Shown here: piece after piece, positions 10,048-18,378 of the stretch | How positions within the stretch are numbered: position 1 is the stretch's first letter | Layout: every line of letters starts with the position of its first letter | Assembly (NCBI GenBank): GCA_910578105.1 | Contig: CAJTPD010000004.1 | Span: 144,933 to 208,932, forward strand | Length of the DNA stretch: 64,000 nucleotides | Source of the DNA: an uncultured Odoribacter sp. | Lineage (GTDB): Bacteria; Bacteroidota; Bacteroidia; Bacteroidales; Marinifilaceae | Direction of reading: 5' to 3' | Notes under the pieces: generated by a model | Databases searched by the model: none | The model's input: only the letters and a program-made list of their open reading frames with translations | Told to the model about the DNA's origin: nothing | Translations under genes and position numbers: made by a program

Positions 10048-10658
10048 AATCTTGTATACATGTGGCTCTCTTCTTATGTGCCGGCTTTTCTTTGGTTTCC
10101 TGCACAAAATGGAATTATCATGACGGGGGCATAGCCTACGGAGTACACGACTGTTCCATGTGGGACTATTTCAAAAAACAGCCCCGTGACTGGGATTCCA
10201 CACGGGTAATGATTCAACATGCCGGGTTACAGGATTTGTTCGAAGGCAAAGGCGAATACGGTCAGATTACGTTTCTGGCTCCCAGTAATCTGGCTATCAT
10301 GACCTATCTGTTCGATAACAACTACAGACGGGTAAACGAAATTCCTGCTGCCGAATGTCGGCGTCTGCTGGAAAAACTCATTATTCCGCAACGTATCCTG
10401 ACAAACGACGTACCCCGTGGTTCCCGTTCCGATGCGACAGGCGAAAAGACCGGCGGCAAAACCTATACCCTGATGGACGGAAGTGAAGCTTTCCTCTGGA
10501 CTTTCCAGGAGTCCTACTTAGGGGTTGAAAATGCAGGTGCCGTGCACTTGTGGTTCTACATTGAAAAATTCGCCACCTCCCGGAGAATCTACTCCAGCAA
10601 CATTCAAACCGAAAACGGGGTGGTGCAGGCTTTAGGACATGATTTTTTATTTGAATAA
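10035..10658 (+). CDS. Fasciclin (FAS1)-like lipoprotein
   Basis: Exported lipoprotein of about 207 residues; C23 follows the lipobox LVSC. The middle contains the H1-type FAS1 signature QITFLAPSNLAIMTYL, and the C-terminus has an H2-like tail (ENGVVQALGHDFLFE), so a single FAS1 fold is likely. Such proteins occur next to SusCD pairs in Bacteroidota and presumably bind ligand or partner proteins at the cell surface. I chose the ATG at 10035 rather than the TTG at 10029; it overlaps the end of susD by 13 bases. The FAS1 call rests on two short motifs and is good but not certain. Confidence 0.72.
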   Translation: MAKIKSCIHVALFLCAGFSLVSCTKWNYHDGGIAYGVHDCSMWDYFKKQPRDWDSTRVMIQHAGLQDLFEGKGEYGQITFLAPSNLAIMTYLFDNNYRRVNEIPAAECRRLLEKLIIPQRILTNDVPRGSRSDATGEKTGGKTYTLMDGSEAFLWTFQESYLGVENAGAVHLWFYIEKFATSRRIYSSNIQTENGVVQALGHDFLFE

Positions 10659-10678
10659 CCCTTTAATTTTATCCGGAT

Positions 10679-11488
10679 ATGAATAAATATACCATATATC
10701 TCAGTCTCTTTTGGGGCCTGTTCGCTTTGGCGGGTTGCGAGAAAGAACACACGGGCTACCTGTTTACAGAAGATGCCCGATACCCGATAGACAGTCTGAA
10801 AATTATCCGTTATGAAGACTATAATAAAGAGGTGATTCGGCTGGAAGAGCAATTGAACAGCTATTCCGGAGAGATTCTCGACTCACTGAACGCTTATCGC
10901 GCGATTGAAGCGGAGGAAGCCAAAATCACCGAAGAACTCGAACGTTTGGAAGGCATTATGAATAAACACGGAGAAACGCTGAATGCCTACTTAGACCAGT
11001 TTGCGGACGAATCCGATGCCGACCCTGCCCGCGTGCAGGAATTGACGGACAATTGCGAAAAAGCGTACGAAGCCTATGCGACATACGAGGCTGAGGTGTA
11101 CTACCCTGTATTCCGGATTAGGGAGCAGATAGAGAGGAAAATCAAAGCTCTTTGTCAGGAAGCTGGTATGGAAACTCCCTTTACCATTGCCCGGGAATTG
11201 GAAAAATTGCAGAAACAGCAATCCTTAGATATTCCTTGGACCACCTCGTGCATTGAGCAGTTGTTGGGAACAGAACCGATTACCTATACTTTAGTAAACA
11301 TCCGGAGCGACCGGGGGGAAGCCGCTGCCGCTGATTTCGGCCGTTACCTCACCGTTATCGGGGGCGGACGGATGTATGTGGAGGCCCGAGTCAACTCTCC
11401 GGCGGGAAAATACATTGTTTCGCTACGGGTCAGCAACGAAGGTTATAGCGTAGTGCTGCCCGATATATTCACCTTTATCCTGCAATAA
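10679..11488 (+). CDS. Lipoprotein with long coiled-coil segment, function unknown
   Basis: Putative surface or periplasmic lipoprotein of 269 residues; lipobox LAGC gives C20. Residues about 50-185 are very rich in E, K, A and L with heptad-like spacing and look like a coiled coil (EEAKIAEELERLEG-like stretch, AYEAYATYEAE). The last 75 residues appear beta-rich and may form a small domain (VNIRSDRGEAAAADFGRYLT). I recognise no named family with confidence. It lies 20 bases after the fasciclin-like gene and 15 bases before the thioredoxin gene, so it belongs to the SusCD operon and is probably an accessory ligand-binding or spacer protein. Confidence 0.75.
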   Translation: MNKYTIYLSLFWGLFALAGCEKEHTGYLFTEDARYPIDSLKIIRYEDYNKEVIRLEEQLNSYSGEILDSLNAYRAIEAEEAKITEELERLEGIMNKHGETLNAYLDQFADESDADPARVQELTDNCEKAYEAYATYEAEVYYPVFRIREQIERKIKALCQEAGMETPFTIARELEKLQKQQSLDIPWTTSCIEQLLGTEPITYTLVNIRSDRGEAAAADFGRYLTVIGGGRMYVEARVNSPAGKYIVSLRVSNEGYSVVLPDIFTFILQ

Positions 11489-11503
11489 ATCATTTCTGAA
11501 GAT

Positions 11504-12781
11504 ATGAAACAATTGAAACTTTTGTTTGTTGGTCTGTTCCTTATGGCGGCCAACGGTTTATTTGCCCAAATCACATTTACAGAGGGCACTTTTGAAGAGG
11601 CTTTGGCCAAAGCCAAGGCGGAAAAGAAAAATCTTTTTATCGACTTCTACGCCAGCTGGTGCGGTCCCTGCAAAGTGATGGCCACTCAGGTGTTTACCAT
11701 TCCACCGGTAGGCGACTACTTCAACGAACATTTCATCAATTGCAAATTAGACTGCGAAGCGGCAGCCAATAAAGAGATTGTCAAATGCTACAAAGTGGAA
11801 TCCCTGCCCACGCTGATGTTCATCGACAGCAAGGGCGAGGTGTTAAGGACCCTGATTGGAGCCGTTACTCCCGACGTGCTGATGCTTGAAGCACAGATTG
11901 CCGCAGGCGAAGAACTCACGTTTGAGAAACTGTATGAAAAATCGCGCAAAGAGAAGAAAAACACCGAATTGCAACAAAAATTGCTAATCCGTGCACCCTA
12001 TTTTATCGGTACGCAAAACGATTACAACCAGGAAAAATGGAAGGTGCGCATCGATGCCCTGTTCCCGGAATACCTCAAAATCAGGAAACTGGAAAACATG
12101 GTTAACCCCACAGATTTTGCCATCCTCTCCCTTTATCATCCCGAGATGGAAAAACAAGACGAAATATTCGATTTCGTAGTCAAAAACTACGACCGTTATT
12201 GCCAGGCGGTAGATAAAGAGACGGTGCAAAACTACCTCATCGGGCTTTACAACACGCATATCCTGCGCCTTTGCAGCACCGGCAAAACCGACTACAAGCA
12301 AGCCCTCGGGCGCATCGGTGATGACTTACAAGCCATCTATGCCGACATGCCCTTCGGCGACCTGACGGCGGTTGAAGCGGTAACCCTGCTGGCCGACAGT
12401 TATTTTAACCTGTTCCGTCGCAACCTGCCCCTCTTTTTTGAAAATATGGACAAGTATTTCGCAGGAGCCGGAAAAGCGTTGAGTATTAACGACTACACTC
12501 AGCCCATCGAAGACCTCTACGGTCTTTATCAAGGTAATCCGCCGGATAATGCCCGCCCCATGCTGATTCAATGGTTAGACCGTGCCCTGACATTCGACAT
12601 GACCGCCCAACTGCGTGCCCGTCTGTTGATGTTGCTGGCGGAAAACCAGCAGAAAACCGGCGATTCGGTCAAGGCTAAACAAAGCCTCAACCAGGCCTTT
12701 ATCGTTTGTGCCGGCATTCCGGAAGAAGCTGTAAAGGTGCAGTTACAGAATATGATTCGTGAAAAACTGAACAACCTATGA
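11504..12781 (+). CDS. Exported thioredoxin-family protein with large C-terminal extension
   Basis: Secreted thiol oxidoreductase of 425 residues. A signal peptide (1-21, ending FAQ) precedes a thioredoxin fold with the active site FYASWCGPC (C53/C56) and a cis-proline motif SLPTLMF. The fold ends near residue 130; the remaining roughly 290 residues are alpha-helical in appearance and unassigned. A CGPC site with a DsbD partner normally acts as a reductase, and a dsbD gene lies 9 kb upstream. Its stop overlaps the start of the M16 protease gene (ATGA), so the two are translationally coupled. A role in opening disulfides of the imported or bound substrate before proteolysis is inference. Confidence 0.9.
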   Translation: MKQLKLLFVGLFLMAANGLFAQITFTEGTFEEALAKAKAEKKNLFIDFYASWCGPCKVMATQVFTIPPVGDYFNEHFINCKLDCEAAANKEIVKCYKVESLPTLMFIDSKGEVLRTLIGAVTPDVLMLEAQIAAGEELTFEKLYEKSRKEKKNTELQQKLLIRAPYFIGTQNDYNQEKWKVRIDALFPEYLKIRKLENMVNPTDFAILSLYHPEMEKQDEIFDFVVKNYDRYCQAVDKETVQNYLIGLYNTHILRLCSTGKTDYKQALGRIGDDLQAIYADMPFGDLTAVEAVTLLADSYFNLFRRNLPLFFENMDKYFAGAGKALSINDYTQPIEDLYGLYQGNPPDNARPMLIQWLDRALTFDMTAQLRARLLMLLAENQQKTGDSVKAKQSLNQAFIVCAGIPEEAVKVQLQNMIREKLNNL

Positions 12782-15540
12782 GAATCTTTTTCCTGACATT
12801 GCTGACCGTCTGTGCCCTTCGCCTGTCGGCGACGCCGGAAACACCCTTCCGCTACGGACGGTTGGAAAACGGACTGACCTATTATATCCGTGCTACGGGG
12901 GCATCCGTAGGGAAAGCCGACTTTTATTTAGTGCAGAACGTGGGGGCCCTGATGGAAGAAGACCATCAAAACGGGCTTGCCCATGTGCTCGAGCACATGG
13001 CTTTCCATGCCACGGAAAATTTCCCGGAAGGCGTACCCGCTTTCCTGAAACGCCGGGGTATCTCGGATTTAAATGCTTATACAGGGGCCGATGAAACGGT
13101 CTACCACATCAACGGCGTTCCCACGGCCGACAACGGGCTGGTCGATTCCTGCCTGCTTATTCTCCACGACTGGTCGGGCTTCCTGCAACTCCGCGCCGAC
13201 GAAATGGAAATCGAGCGCAAAGTCATTCTTGAAGAACGCCGCCAGGGAATGGACCTTTCACAACGGATGCAAAGCCGGCTCAACGCTTACCTCTACAATC
13301 ACAGCAAATACGCCATCCACGACGTTATCGGCACTCCGGAAGTCCTGAACCACTTCACTGCCGATGAAGTGCGTGCCTACTATCACGACTTCTACCGTCC
13401 CGACCAGCAGGCAGTCATTGTCCTCGGCGACATTAACCCTGAAGCTGTGGAGGCCGGGGTGAAACGCCTTTTTGCCGGCATTCCCAAGCGCGTGAATGCC
13501 AAACCGCGGGTGGTATATACTATTCCGGACAACGAACAGCCCCTGTATTGCCGACTTATTGACGAAGATATTCCCCAGAATGCCGTTGTGCTGATGAAAC
13601 GTTTCCGGAAACCGGAGATTCGTACCCTCGGCGACCAGGTCAAAGACCAGCTGTGCCGGGAGTTCTATAACCAGATTGTCGGCGAACGGCTCCATGATTT
13701 TATCTCGGAAGAAGACGCCTTATTCCTGAGTGCGCAGGCCGGTGTACACGACATGGTGCGCCATTACGAGGGACAAAACATCGCCATTACCCCTCTGCCC
13801 GGGATGGAGAAAGAAGCGGTGCAACAAGTGCTGGAACAGCTTGAACGCATCCACCGCTATGCAATCACAGACCAAAAGCTAAAGGAACTGACAGACAACT
13901 ACCGCCTCGGGCTGAAACAGTCGGCCGCCATGCTTGGCCGCATGCCCAACAGCGTCTACCTGAAAATCTATCAGGACCATTTTCTGCTCGGTTACCCATT
14001 GGCCGAAGTAACCGAAAAATTAGACGCCACCTGGCATTTGCTCGATTCCATCGACAGCCGTACCGTGCATGCCTGGCTCGACCGGTGGAATGCCGGCGAT
14101 CTTAACCGGATATATGCCGTACAAGGCAACAACCCGGATTACCCTTTCCCGGACAGCGAAACTTTGACACGTCTGCTCCTCGAAGCCCGTCAAGCCTTGC
14201 CGGCACCTTACGTGCAGACTGTTGCCGATACGCTGCCGGCTCTGATGGATTTCACGCCCGCTGCCGGCCGCATTGTCAAAACCAAGGTGTTAAAAGCCCT
14301 CGATGCCGAGGAATGGACCCTGAGCAACGGAGCCAAAGTCTACTACAAACACAACGATTATGAAAGCGGTGTATTTAACCTTCTGGCCGGAAGCCCCGGA
14401 GGCCGTTCCCTGTTGCCTGCAGAAGACCTGCCCTCGGCCGATGCGCTGAATACCTTGTTCCTGCAATACGGATTGTACAAATACCCCGCCCGGGTGCTTA
14501 ATACCATTATGCGCGGGCACAACATCGACATCAATATCAACCTCGGCGAACGGTCGGAAAGCATCAATTGCAGCAGCACACGCGACGATGCGGAAATTGC
14601 TTTTCAGTTTTTTCACCTCACTGTCGTACATCCCCGGTTTAGCCGTCCGGACTTCGACAAATACGTGCGTGCCAACAAAATCCAGCGTACCTATGCCAAA
14701 CCGACAACCGATGATTCGATTGCTGCCGTCATGCAGGAGTTGCATACCCTTCCGTCGCCCCGAATCTACAAAACAGATACGGCTTATTATGCGGCGATGG
14801 ATTACGACCGGATGGTAGAAATTTTTAACGAGCGTTTCCGCAATGCGGCCGACTTCTCCTTCTATCTTGTCGGCGATCTGTCTCGTGAAGAGGCCCGCAG
14901 ATTAGTGGAACTTTACATTGCTTCTCTGCCGACACGTAATGTCCGCGAAACGCCGGTATACCACCGGTATACCAGCACGGCATCCGCTACGCGTGACATC
15001 CGTTTAGGTTTGCCCGAAGAGAAATACATGGTGAACATAGAATATAAAAACCACCTGAAAACCAAGGAATCGGATAAAATCTGTTTTCATGTCCTGCGGA
15101 AGCATTTCGACAACCTCTTCCGGCAGATTATCCGTGAGGACGAGGGCGGTTCCTATGGAGTGCACCTCCATACGGAAGCGGAGGATTATCCGTTCTACGA
15201 CCAGACTTTCGCCATACAGTTTGAGAGTTCGCAGGCCAAAGGACCCCGGATGCGGCAAATCGTTCACGACCAAATCCGACGGTTCCTCAATGAAGGTATC
15301 TCCGAAGACGACGCCGAGTACTATCTGTTGGTGCTTAAGAAAGAACACCAAAAGGCCTTTGCCGGAAAAAACGTGGCCTATTGGACGGAAAACCTGCAAT
15401 TTTACAACCGCACTCATACCTCGCTTGATGCCCCCCGTTATTTCGATGGCATCATCGACAAAATCCGTGCGAAAGACATTGTTGCATTTGCCCGCAGATT
15501 TTTTGACACGGCACAATGTATTGATGTGGTAATTTACTAA
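12778..15540 (+). CDS. M16 family zinc metalloprotease (PqqL-like)
   Basis: Two-lobed insulinase-type peptidase of 920 residues with a signal peptide (about 1-18), so it acts in the periplasm or at the outer membrane. The inverted zinc motif HxxEH is present as HVLEH (H69, E72, H73), and the third ligand is likely E152 or E153 in ILEERRQ. The C-terminal half has the non-catalytic lobe, with the substrate-anchoring R/Y type motif near DEGGSYGVHLH. Enzymes of this class degrade short to medium unfolded peptides inside a closed chamber. Coupling by a 4-base overlap to an exported thioredoxin, in an operon with SusCD, suggests processing of an imported peptide. This gene and the one before it are clearly more GC-rich than most of the window. 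Confidence 0.93.
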   Translation: MRIFFLTLLTVCALRLSATPETPFRYGRLENGLTYYIRATGASVGKADFYLVQNVGALMEEDHQNGLAHVLEHMAFHATENFPEGVPAFLKRRGISDLNAYTGADETVYHINGVPTADNGLVDSCLLILHDWSGFLQLRADEMEIERKVILEERRQGMDLSQRMQSRLNAYLYNHSKYAIHDVIGTPEVLNHFTADEVRAYYHDFYRPDQQAVIVLGDINPEAVEAGVKRLFAGIPKRVNAKPRVVYTIPDNEQPLYCRLIDEDIPQNAVVLMKRFRKPEIRTLGDQVKDQLCREFYNQIVGERLHDFISEEDALFLSAQAGVHDMVRHYEGQNIAITPLPGMEKEAVQQVLEQLERIHRYAITDQKLKELTDNYRLGLKQSAAMLGRMPNSVYLKIYQDHFLLGYPLAEVTEKLDATWHLLDSIDSRTVHAWLDRWNAGDLNRIYAVQGNNPDYPFPDSETLTRLLLEARQALPAPYVQTVADTLPALMDFTPAAGRIVKTKVLKALDAEEWTLSNGAKVYYKHNDYESGVFNLLAGSPGGRSLLPAEDLPSADALNTLFLQYGLYKYPARVLNTIMRGHNIDININLGERSESINCSSTRDDAEIAFQFFHLTVVHPRFSRPDFDKYVRANKIQRTYAKPTTDDSIAAVMQELHTLPSPRIYKTDTAYYAAMDYDRMVEIFNERFRNAADFSFYLVGDLSREEARRLVELYIASLPTRNVRETPVYHRYTSTASATRDIRLGLPEEKYMVNIEYKNHLKTKESDKICFHVLRKHFDNLFRQIIREDEGGSYGVHLHTEAEDYPFYDQTFAIQFESSQAKGPRMRQIVHDQIRRFLNEGISEDDAEYYLLVLKKEHQKAFAGKNVAYWTENLQFYNRTHTSLDAPRYFDGIIDKIRAKDIVAFARRFFDTAQCIDVVIY

Positions 15541-15559
15541 CCTTTTAAAATTTAAAATT

Positions 15560-16573
15560 ATGAAGAACATTTGGATGATGCTGCTCATAATATGCAGCGT
15601 ATCTGTTTTCACCGCCTGCTCGGATGATGACGACGAACAGATGCCTCCCGTTGCCCCGACTGCAACTCTTCCGGAAACTTTGACCGTCGGTCAGGAAGCC
15701 ATCATTAATGGCAAAGATTTTGTCGCTACTGCGAAACTCATTCTCAAAAACATTGCGGATGCCGCTAGAACTTTAGACATTGAAGGTGCAGAGTTCACGG
15801 CCACAAGTGTAACTTTTACCGTGCCCGCCGACGTAGAGGCTGGTAACTACAAGGTCATAGTACGTCAAAACAATGAAGAGTATGAATTAGGTACGGTGGA
15901 AGTAGTTTTGGATAAAGTGGAGAAAATGCTCACCAAAGTCATCTTTTCTGCTTATGGCGAGACTTTGGAATATGCCCTGACTTATGGGGAAGACGGAGAA
16001 ATTGAGAAAATCGCATATACTGTAAAAGGAGAAGACGAACTCCAAGAAACAATTTACAGTGTGAAACGGGAAGGAGAACGGATTCTTATCGCTGACGACG
16101 ACGAAGCTGAAGTGTATACTTATACCCTGAAAGACGGGAAAATAGCCGGTTGTGTGGATGCTTACAATACATCTTTCAGCTGTCAATATACAAACAACTA
16201 TCTTACTGCTTTGGCCGTGAGGTATGAGGGAGAAGAGGAAGAATATGTCATCGAATACGAATATACCGATAATAATTTGGTGGCCATTGACGGAGGCGGA
16301 CTTAAATTCGGAGAACAAAAAAATATCCCGAACGGTGTAGACCCGGTGATTTGTATTTACAAATTTATCCTGACGTCTATTACAGAAAATAGTGACTTCT
16401 TCCCGCATCTTTTAGGACTTTGCGGAAATTCATCTGTCAATCTTCCCACATCTTCGGATGCAATGTATGGTAATTTACCGTTTACCTATACATATGAAGA
16501 ATGGGGGGGAATAAAGTCGATTACCTGTACAAATGAAGAGGATGTATCTACCATTGGTTTTGAATACGAATAA
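15560..16573 (+). CDS. TIG/IPT-like and DUF4595-like lipoprotein
   Basis: Lipoprotein of 337 residues with lipobox FTAC (C20) followed by an acidic DDDDE stretch, a usual surface-export signal in Bacteroidota. Residues about 33-115 resemble an IPT/TIG immunoglobulin-like domain (LTVGQEAIINGKDFVAT... GNYKVIVRQNN), and the rest resembles DUF4595, with paired beta-strand repeats of the kind YTNNYLTALAV and YEYTDNNLVAI and an ending that includes FPHLLGLCGNSSVNLP. It is the last gene of the SusCD operon, 19 bases after the protease, and is followed by an intrinsic terminator. Probably an accessory surface ligand-binding protein. Confidence 0.8.
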   Translation: MKNIWMMLLIICSVSVFTACSDDDDEQMPPVAPTATLPETLTVGQEAIINGKDFVATAKLILKNIADAARTLDIEGAEFTATSVTFTVPADVEAGNYKVIVRQNNEEYELGTVEVVLDKVEKMLTKVIFSAYGETLEYALTYGEDGEIEKIAYTVKGEDELQETIYSVKREGERILIADDDEAEVYTYTLKDGKIAGCVDAYNTSFSCQYTNNYLTALAVRYEGEEEEYVIEYEYTDNNLVAIDGGGLKFGEQKNIPNGVDPVICIYKFILTSITENSDFFPHLLGLCGNSSVNLPTSSDAMYGNLPFTYTYEEWGGIKSITCTNEEDVSTIGFEYE

Positions 16574-16615
16574 CCGAGACCGATTCAAGTGTCCTTTCCG
16601 GAAAGATAAGGATGT

Positions 16616-16648
16616 AAAAAAAGACTGCCAAAATGGGCAGTCTTTTTT
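16616..16648 (+). terminator. Intrinsic terminator closing the SusCD operon
   Basis: GACTGCC at 16623-16629 pairs with GGCAGTC at 16636-16642 around an AAAATG loop, flanked by A7 on the left and T6 on the right. The A/T flanks extend the stem and allow termination on both strands. Confidence 0.9.
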
Positions 16649-16663
16649 GTCTTAAAATACCGC

Positions 16664-16694
16664 TTGATTCATCAAGTCGGATTTCATATATTTG
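16664..16694 (+). promoter_or_regulatory. Promoter for cysteine-rich orphan gene
   Basis: TTG at 16664-16666 and TATATTTG at 16687-16694 are spaced by 20 bases and match the Bacteroidota promoter model. The predicted start near 16701 shows that the TTG at 16692 cannot be the translation start and supports the ATG at 16740. Confidence 0.55.
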
Positions 16695-16739
16695 AAACTT
16701 CTTTTTACAGGGAGGAAGAGAAATACAACACTTTTTATC

Positions 16740-17588
16740 ATGCGCTATATTATCCTTATTTTGTTATTAAAAATACCTGCTTTTATTTTACCTGCTCAAA
16801 ACTTACAAAGTTTTTCTTCTACACACCATTTTTATGGACAAGGAAAAATCGATAACTCCAATATTTCTCTTGAATTGGATTTTATTTGCCGTTATGCTTA
16901 TAAAAAAGGATGTATGACCCAACGTTATTATCAAATTAGTGGTAACTGTTATTATGAACGGTTTGGAATACCTATCCAACTTATAGGCAAACTGGAAGCT
17001 CCTGAAAATAATTATTTCTCAGCAAATGAGATATTTGAAATTACTTTATATGAATTATCTTCCAACTATAAAAAAAGAGCTCTATGGAAGGGTAAGGTTT
17101 CTTCTGAAAGTTTTCAAGGCGACTGGATAGACGAAATTTCTTCCGAATGCCTGCCTTTCCATATTGATTGGCAGGCGTCAAATTTAGGCAATCTTAAAGT
17201 ACAATGGAATTATCAGGAATATCTGTTACCTACTCTTAATAATATAGCTTATCAGGGGGAATATGAGCTTATCCATCAAATAGAAAATCCACACCAGTTA
17301 TTTTTAATCTTACTGGTGACCATTCCCTCTTGCGGAGTATACGACTGCAGAGGAAGCAGTTGTGGCGGAGCAGATTGCTACTTGTATTGGTATGCCATAG
17401 AAAAACAAAAAATAGAATGGCAATGCGAAACCGTATACAGAGAAACTCCTTTTTTGAATTTAACAGATACCCAACTTACTGCTGATAGCTGTGTTTACCG
17501 AAGCAAAGATCCCGAAGGAAATTGTTTTCAGGTAAAAATTGATTACCAACATCCGGAAAAAGGAATAATAAAAACTTTTTGTAATTGA
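16740..17588 (+). CDS. Cysteine-rich exported protein of unknown function
   Basis: A 282-residue protein that I do not recognise. It begins with a strongly hydrophobic signal peptide (about 1-20, ending LPAQ) and carries twelve cysteines, four of them clustered in CGVYDCRGSSCGGADC; the even number and secreted location suggest disulfides. Aromatic residues are frequent (Y, W, F), as in beta-rich carbohydrate- or protein-binding modules. The base composition is distinctly AT-rich against the preceding operon, and it has its own promoter after a terminator, so it is a separate unit that may have been acquired independently. Start chosen at the ATG because a TTG further upstream falls in the promoter. 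Confidence 0.72.
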   Translation: MRYIILILLLKIPAFILPAQNLQSFSSTHHFYGQGKIDNSNISLELDFICRYAYKKGCMTQRYYQISGNCYYERFGIPIQLIGKLEAPENNYFSANEIFEITLYELSSNYKKRALWKGKVSSESFQGDWIDEISSECLPFHIDWQASNLGNLKVQWNYQEYLLPTLNNIAYQGEYELIHQIENPHQLFLILLVTIPSCGVYDCRGSSCGGADCYLYWYAIEKQKIEWQCETVYRETPFLNLTDTQLTADSCVYRSKDPEGNCFQVKIDYQHPEKGIIKTFCN

Positions 17589-17681
17589 CGCGATACATAG
17601 AGACGGGGCTTTGTATAAATTTAATAATTTTGTGATATAAAATTTTAGAATCAAGTCATGTTGAAAGCGGATGTGAGACGA

Positions 17682-18290
17682 ATGAAATATTTGTTGTTGG
17701 GATTACTGGTTGTTTTTGTGTTGGGATGTGAGGGGAAAAAGAAACAAGGAAATTTTAAGTATTTCAGAAATTATCAGCGGACCTTCAATGATATGAACGA
17801 CAGGCATTTGAAGGCTGCTAAACAATGGGGAATAAAGCCTGTTCATTCGGAGCATGATTTTCACTTACAAGAGGAGAAATTAACTGAAATTAGTTCGTGC
17901 CGTTTGTATGTTTTAGATAAACTTACCCATTCTGTACCCTATCTGGTGCCACGGGCAGCGGAATTATTGGCAACCATCGGGCGTAATTTCAGGGATTCTT
18001 TGGATAAAAAGGGATTACCTGACCGGAAGATTATTGTGACCAGTGTTTTGCGTACAGCAGGGACAATAAAGCAATTGCAGAAGAAAAACATAAATGCCAG
18101 TGTTCATTCAGCTCATGTTTACGGGACGACTTTTGACGTTGCTTATGCGCGGTATAAAGGGGCAAAAAAAGAGGAAACTGATAAATTGAAATCTGTCCTT
18201 GCCGAGGTGCTCCAGGATTTGCGCAAGCAGAAAAAATGTTATGTCCGTTATGAGTTTAAACAGGGGTGCTTTCATGTTACTGCGCGGTAA
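17682..18290 (+). CDS. DUF5715-like lipoprotein, M15 peptidase-like motif
   Basis: Lipoprotein of 202 residues; MKYLLLGLLVVFVLGC gives a lipidated C16, which is why I prefer the ATG at 17682 to the one at 17658 that would add eight residues before the signal peptide. The C-terminal part has SVHSAHVYGTTFDVAY and CFHVT, which resemble the SxHxxGxxxD and final His zinc ligands of M15 (VanY-type) D,D-carboxypeptidases and L,D-peptidases. I therefore read it as a DUF5715-type cell-wall enzyme or its relative. A TAnnTTTG element (TAATTTTG) sits at 17625-17632. The zinc-enzyme interpretation is inference from motif spacing. Confidence 0.75.
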   Translation: MKYLLLGLLVVFVLGCEGKKKQGNFKYFRNYQRTFNDMNDRHLKAAKQWGIKPVHSEHDFHLQEEKLTEISSCRLYVLDKLTHSVPYLVPRAAELLATIGRNFRDSLDKKGLPDRKIIVTSVLRTAGTIKQLQKKNINASVHSAHVYGTTFDVAYARYKGAKKEETDKLKSVLAEVLQDLRKQKKCYVRYEFKQGCFHVTAR

Positions 18291-18305
18291 TATGAAAAAA
18301 TGTAC

Positions 18306-18313
18306 TACCTTTG
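18306..18313 (+). promoter_or_regulatory. Candidate -7 element for ychF
   Basis: TACCTTTG fits TAnnTTTG and lies 65 bases before the ychF ATG. No good TTTG is seen 19-21 bases upstream, so only the -7 half is supported. Confidence 0.4.
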
Positions 18314-18378
18314 TGTTCTGATTTGAAGAGTGTGAAAATCACTTTACTTTTTACTTTATACTTTTTACTTGAATTTGT

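Noticed and set aside
3076..16573. Interpretation as a standard polysaccharide utilisation locus.
   Set aside because: No glycoside hydrolase, polysaccharide lyase, sulfatase or hybrid two-component regulator is present.
17610..17632. A full promoter (TTTG plus TAATTTTG) before the DUF5715 gene.
   Set aside because: The two elements are only 11 bases apart, too close for a functional pair; only the -7 element was mentioned.
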